A model generated the notes under the pieces. It saw only the letters and a program-made list of their open reading frames with translations. It was not told the origin of the DNA and made no database searches. DNA of 64,000 nucleotides from Roseomonas aeriglobus (GTDB lineage Bacteria; Pseudomonadota; Alphaproteobacteria; Sphingomonadales; Sphingomonadaceae): contig JAFHKN010000004.1 in NCBI GenBank assembly GCA_016937575.1, positions 52,577 to 116,576 on the forward strand, in the 5' to 3' direction. Made by a program: the position numbers and the translations under genes. This document shows, in pieces, positions 62,409 to 64,000 of this stretch (within the stretch, counting starts at the first letter, position 1; every line of letters starts with the position of its first letter).

Positions 62409-62534
62409 GAACCGTTCTCAAAACTCAACTTCCGCGCCTATCACGAGCCCACCCAATCGAGAAAGTGTTTTGATACGTGCTGTGCGCCTGCTACACGTTG
62501 TGGCTTTCAGCGGTAAATGTCACGAATGTCAGCA
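62409..62534. other. Candidate res region between resolvase and tniB
   Basis: These 126 bases contain the resolvase leader and AT-rich words such as GTCACGAATGTCAG and TTTTGATACGTGCTG. A res site is expected here for this gene order; the dyad subsites could not be marked with certainty. Confidence 0.3.
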
Positions 62535-63362
62535 CTAGGTGACGCCGATGACGAGGGTGCTGCGGGCGGCTTCCACGACATCCTCGCTGATGGTTGCGAG
62601 GCCGTTGATCTTCAGCACGCGCTCGATCTGCACGAACAGGCGGTGCAGTAGCCGGAAATTGCCACCTGTGATCCGAACGATGGCCGCGACCGCTGCGCGT
62701 CGGTGAAATCGGCGTCGTCGAGGCAAGGCCGAGGTCGCGCCAGCGGCGGGTCAGCACGAAGGTCAGCTCCGCATCCTGCAACGGCCGATATTGGTGGGCG
62801 AAGCCGACCGGCTGAAGAGCTGGGGATAGCGCGCCATGCGCTTTTCGATACCGGGCATCCCGATCAGGATGAGCCCGATCCCCTGCCGATCGAACACGTC
62901 ACGCATGTATTCCAGCGCCGTCGTCGACAGGCGCTCGGCTTCATCGACGATCACCATTTCGACGTAGCGGGTATGACGACTGACATAACGGACCTGTCCG
63001 ACTTTCTGAGGCCGGACGTGTTCGTCGATGCAATGGTCCACTCGGTCGAGCAGCCGGGGCAGATCCTGCCGCAGTTCGCGCAACGTGCTGCCGCGACCGA
63101 AGGTGTTAGAAAACCGCACGTGCCTGAGCGAGGTGGGCATAGATTTCCAGGTCGGATGGATCGCGTGGTCCCCAAACGGTGAGCAGGGGCGCAGCCTTGT
63201 GCCATCGGGCATACCGGCAGCCGAGAGCGTTTTGCCGACGCCCGCTGGGCCATGACACAGGCCGATGTAGCGATGCTTCCGAACGGCGTCGGCGAACTCG
63301 ATGAAGCGGCGGTGCTCTTGGGTCGAGATGAAGCTGGTCGCGCGCGTACTGCCGGCGGTCAT
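62535..63362 (-). pseudogene. tniB: TniB-like transposition ATPase, frameshifted
   Basis: ATG 63362 overlaps the tniA stop by ATGA. Seen: FISTQEHRRFIEFADAV, Walker A GPAGVGKTLSA, TLRELRQDLPRLLDRVDHC, Walker B VEMVIVDEAERLS and IGMPGIEKRMARYPQLFSR. Parts between 63110 and 63230 and near 62800 and 62690 lie in other frames ([38 protein letters not shown]). TniB/MuB ATPases activate the transposase and select targets. Confidence 0.72.
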
Positions 63363-64000
63363 CAGTCGCCCTCATAATAGGTGCGTAGCTTCGGCCGGCT
63401 TGGTGGCGGCGCCGGAGTCGCTGCGGAGACCGGCGCCAATTCAGGCAATCGCGCCGGTTTCGCGATCGGAGCCGGAGTGCGCAGGATCGCTGGAAGATAG
63501 TCTATAACGCTCGATTGCTTCTCCCTGATCTCCTGCCGCAGGCGACGCCGATGCGCGATCCGCGCCGCCTGGATGTCCTTTAGGGTGACACTGTTCGCGG
63601 CATGATCCGCATCGATCGCCCGGCACAGGAACACGTTGCGATGGAACACGCGGACTTCGCCCATGTCGCGGGGGTCGTAGCGGATCGTCACCGGCTCGCC
63701 GACGTAGGCTGCCAGCGTCGGATCGAAGTAGCGCAATCCCTCGAAGCGGATGCCGTCGCGGTGAACGGTGCGGGGCTTGGCGACCATGACCAGCAGCATG
63801 TCCAGTTCGGCAAGCGTCTCCGGCATCCGGGCAACCAGCATCGCCCCGCCATGCGGCTATGGTGCCGCCCCGATCGAACGGTGGGGACGCGCATTATAGG
63901 TCGAGATGATCCAGGCGCCGATCGCCGCGTCCAGTTCGGCCAGTGAAAGGGCCGGTGGGATACCGTCTTGCCGGCGCGCAGGTTGCCGGGGAGTTCGGCC
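63362..64000 (-). pseudogene. tniA: TniA-like transposase, partial and frameshifted
   Basis: The C-terminal Mu-type part: LAELDMLLVMVAKPRTVHRD, GIRFEGLRYFDPTLAAYVGE and DPRDMGEVRVFHRNVFLCRA, ending at 63362. Toward the window end another frame reads LSLAELDAAIGAWIISTYNA and RPHRSIGAAP, the segment just after the DDE core; the two are joined only if small indels near 63845-63870 are allowed. The catalytic core lies beyond base 64000. Confidence 0.7.

Overview
The window is GC-rich alphaproteobacterial DNA, most probably from a sphingomonad (Sphingomonas/Sphingobium/Novosphingobium group), on a large plasmid or integrated conjugative element. The basis is the TraD/MobF transfer pair, the stress-gene set (LOV histidine kinase, DUF389, CsbD, DUF2383, EcfG-type promoters) and the many short overlapping genes typical of such plasmids. 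No rRNA, tRNA, CRISPR array, replication origin or oriT was seen. The left and right edges cut genes (traD, tniA).

Layout. 1-5.05 kb: coupling protein TraD (5' end outside) and a MobF relaxase-helicase. 5.05-14.2 kb: a run of small, mostly start/stop-overlapping plasmid genes. It includes a TraD-like protein without ATPase motifs, a Cys-rich secreted peptide, a CsgG-like protein, a NERD nuclease-like protein, a zinc-ribbon membrane protein, an SGNH hydrolase, a response regulator fused in frame to an IS1380 remnant, TonB and a WGR protein. 14.3-33.7 kb: a formaldehyde-response island. It holds a DksA-like zinc finger, a bestrophin-like channel, cytochrome bd (CIO type, cydAB plus DUF2474), FrmR, a LysR regulator, glutathione-independent formaldehyde dehydrogenase fdhA, and then a long + strand gene train: frmA, VOC protein, frmB, NDH-2, DUF3422, uvrB, uvrA, DyP peroxidase with an encapsulin-loading tail, and an encapsulin gene frameshifted by a 7-bp tandem repeat. 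FrmR-type operator-like palindromes lie before the DksA-like gene, before cydA, (imperfectly) before frmR, and twice before frmA. 33.8-37.7 kb: PRC-barrel protein, ParDE, a TraG tail, a truncated IS3-type element and an IS6-type element. 37.4-57.6 kb: a general-stress cluster (LOV hybrid kinase, Dps, aquaporin, BrkB-DUF2383, lactate dehydrogenase-like, DUF389, MscS-like, Crp, a thioredoxin-reductase-like gene split by an IS21 element, large-subunit catalase, CsbD, response regulator, AI-2E permease). Three promoter-like sites match the alphaproteobacterial EcfG pattern GGAAC-N16/17-(C/T)GTT. 57.6-64 kb: broken genes (hemerythrin-like, VRR-NUC, DUF3768, Fic with a VbhA-like antitoxin, resolvase, TniB, TniA) with many one-base homopolymer indels, plus a 27-residue holin-like peptide.

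How the parts may work together (inference). FdhA and FrmA/FrmB oxidise formaldehyde to formate and make NADH. NDH-2 in the same operon and the operator-linked cytochrome bd would burn that NADH without needing complex I or the bc1 branch. UvrB/UvrA would deal with formaldehyde DNA-protein crosslinks, and the DyP-encapsulin pair with peroxide. The stress cluster downstream looks light- and EcfG-controlled and protects against oxidative, osmotic and membrane stress.
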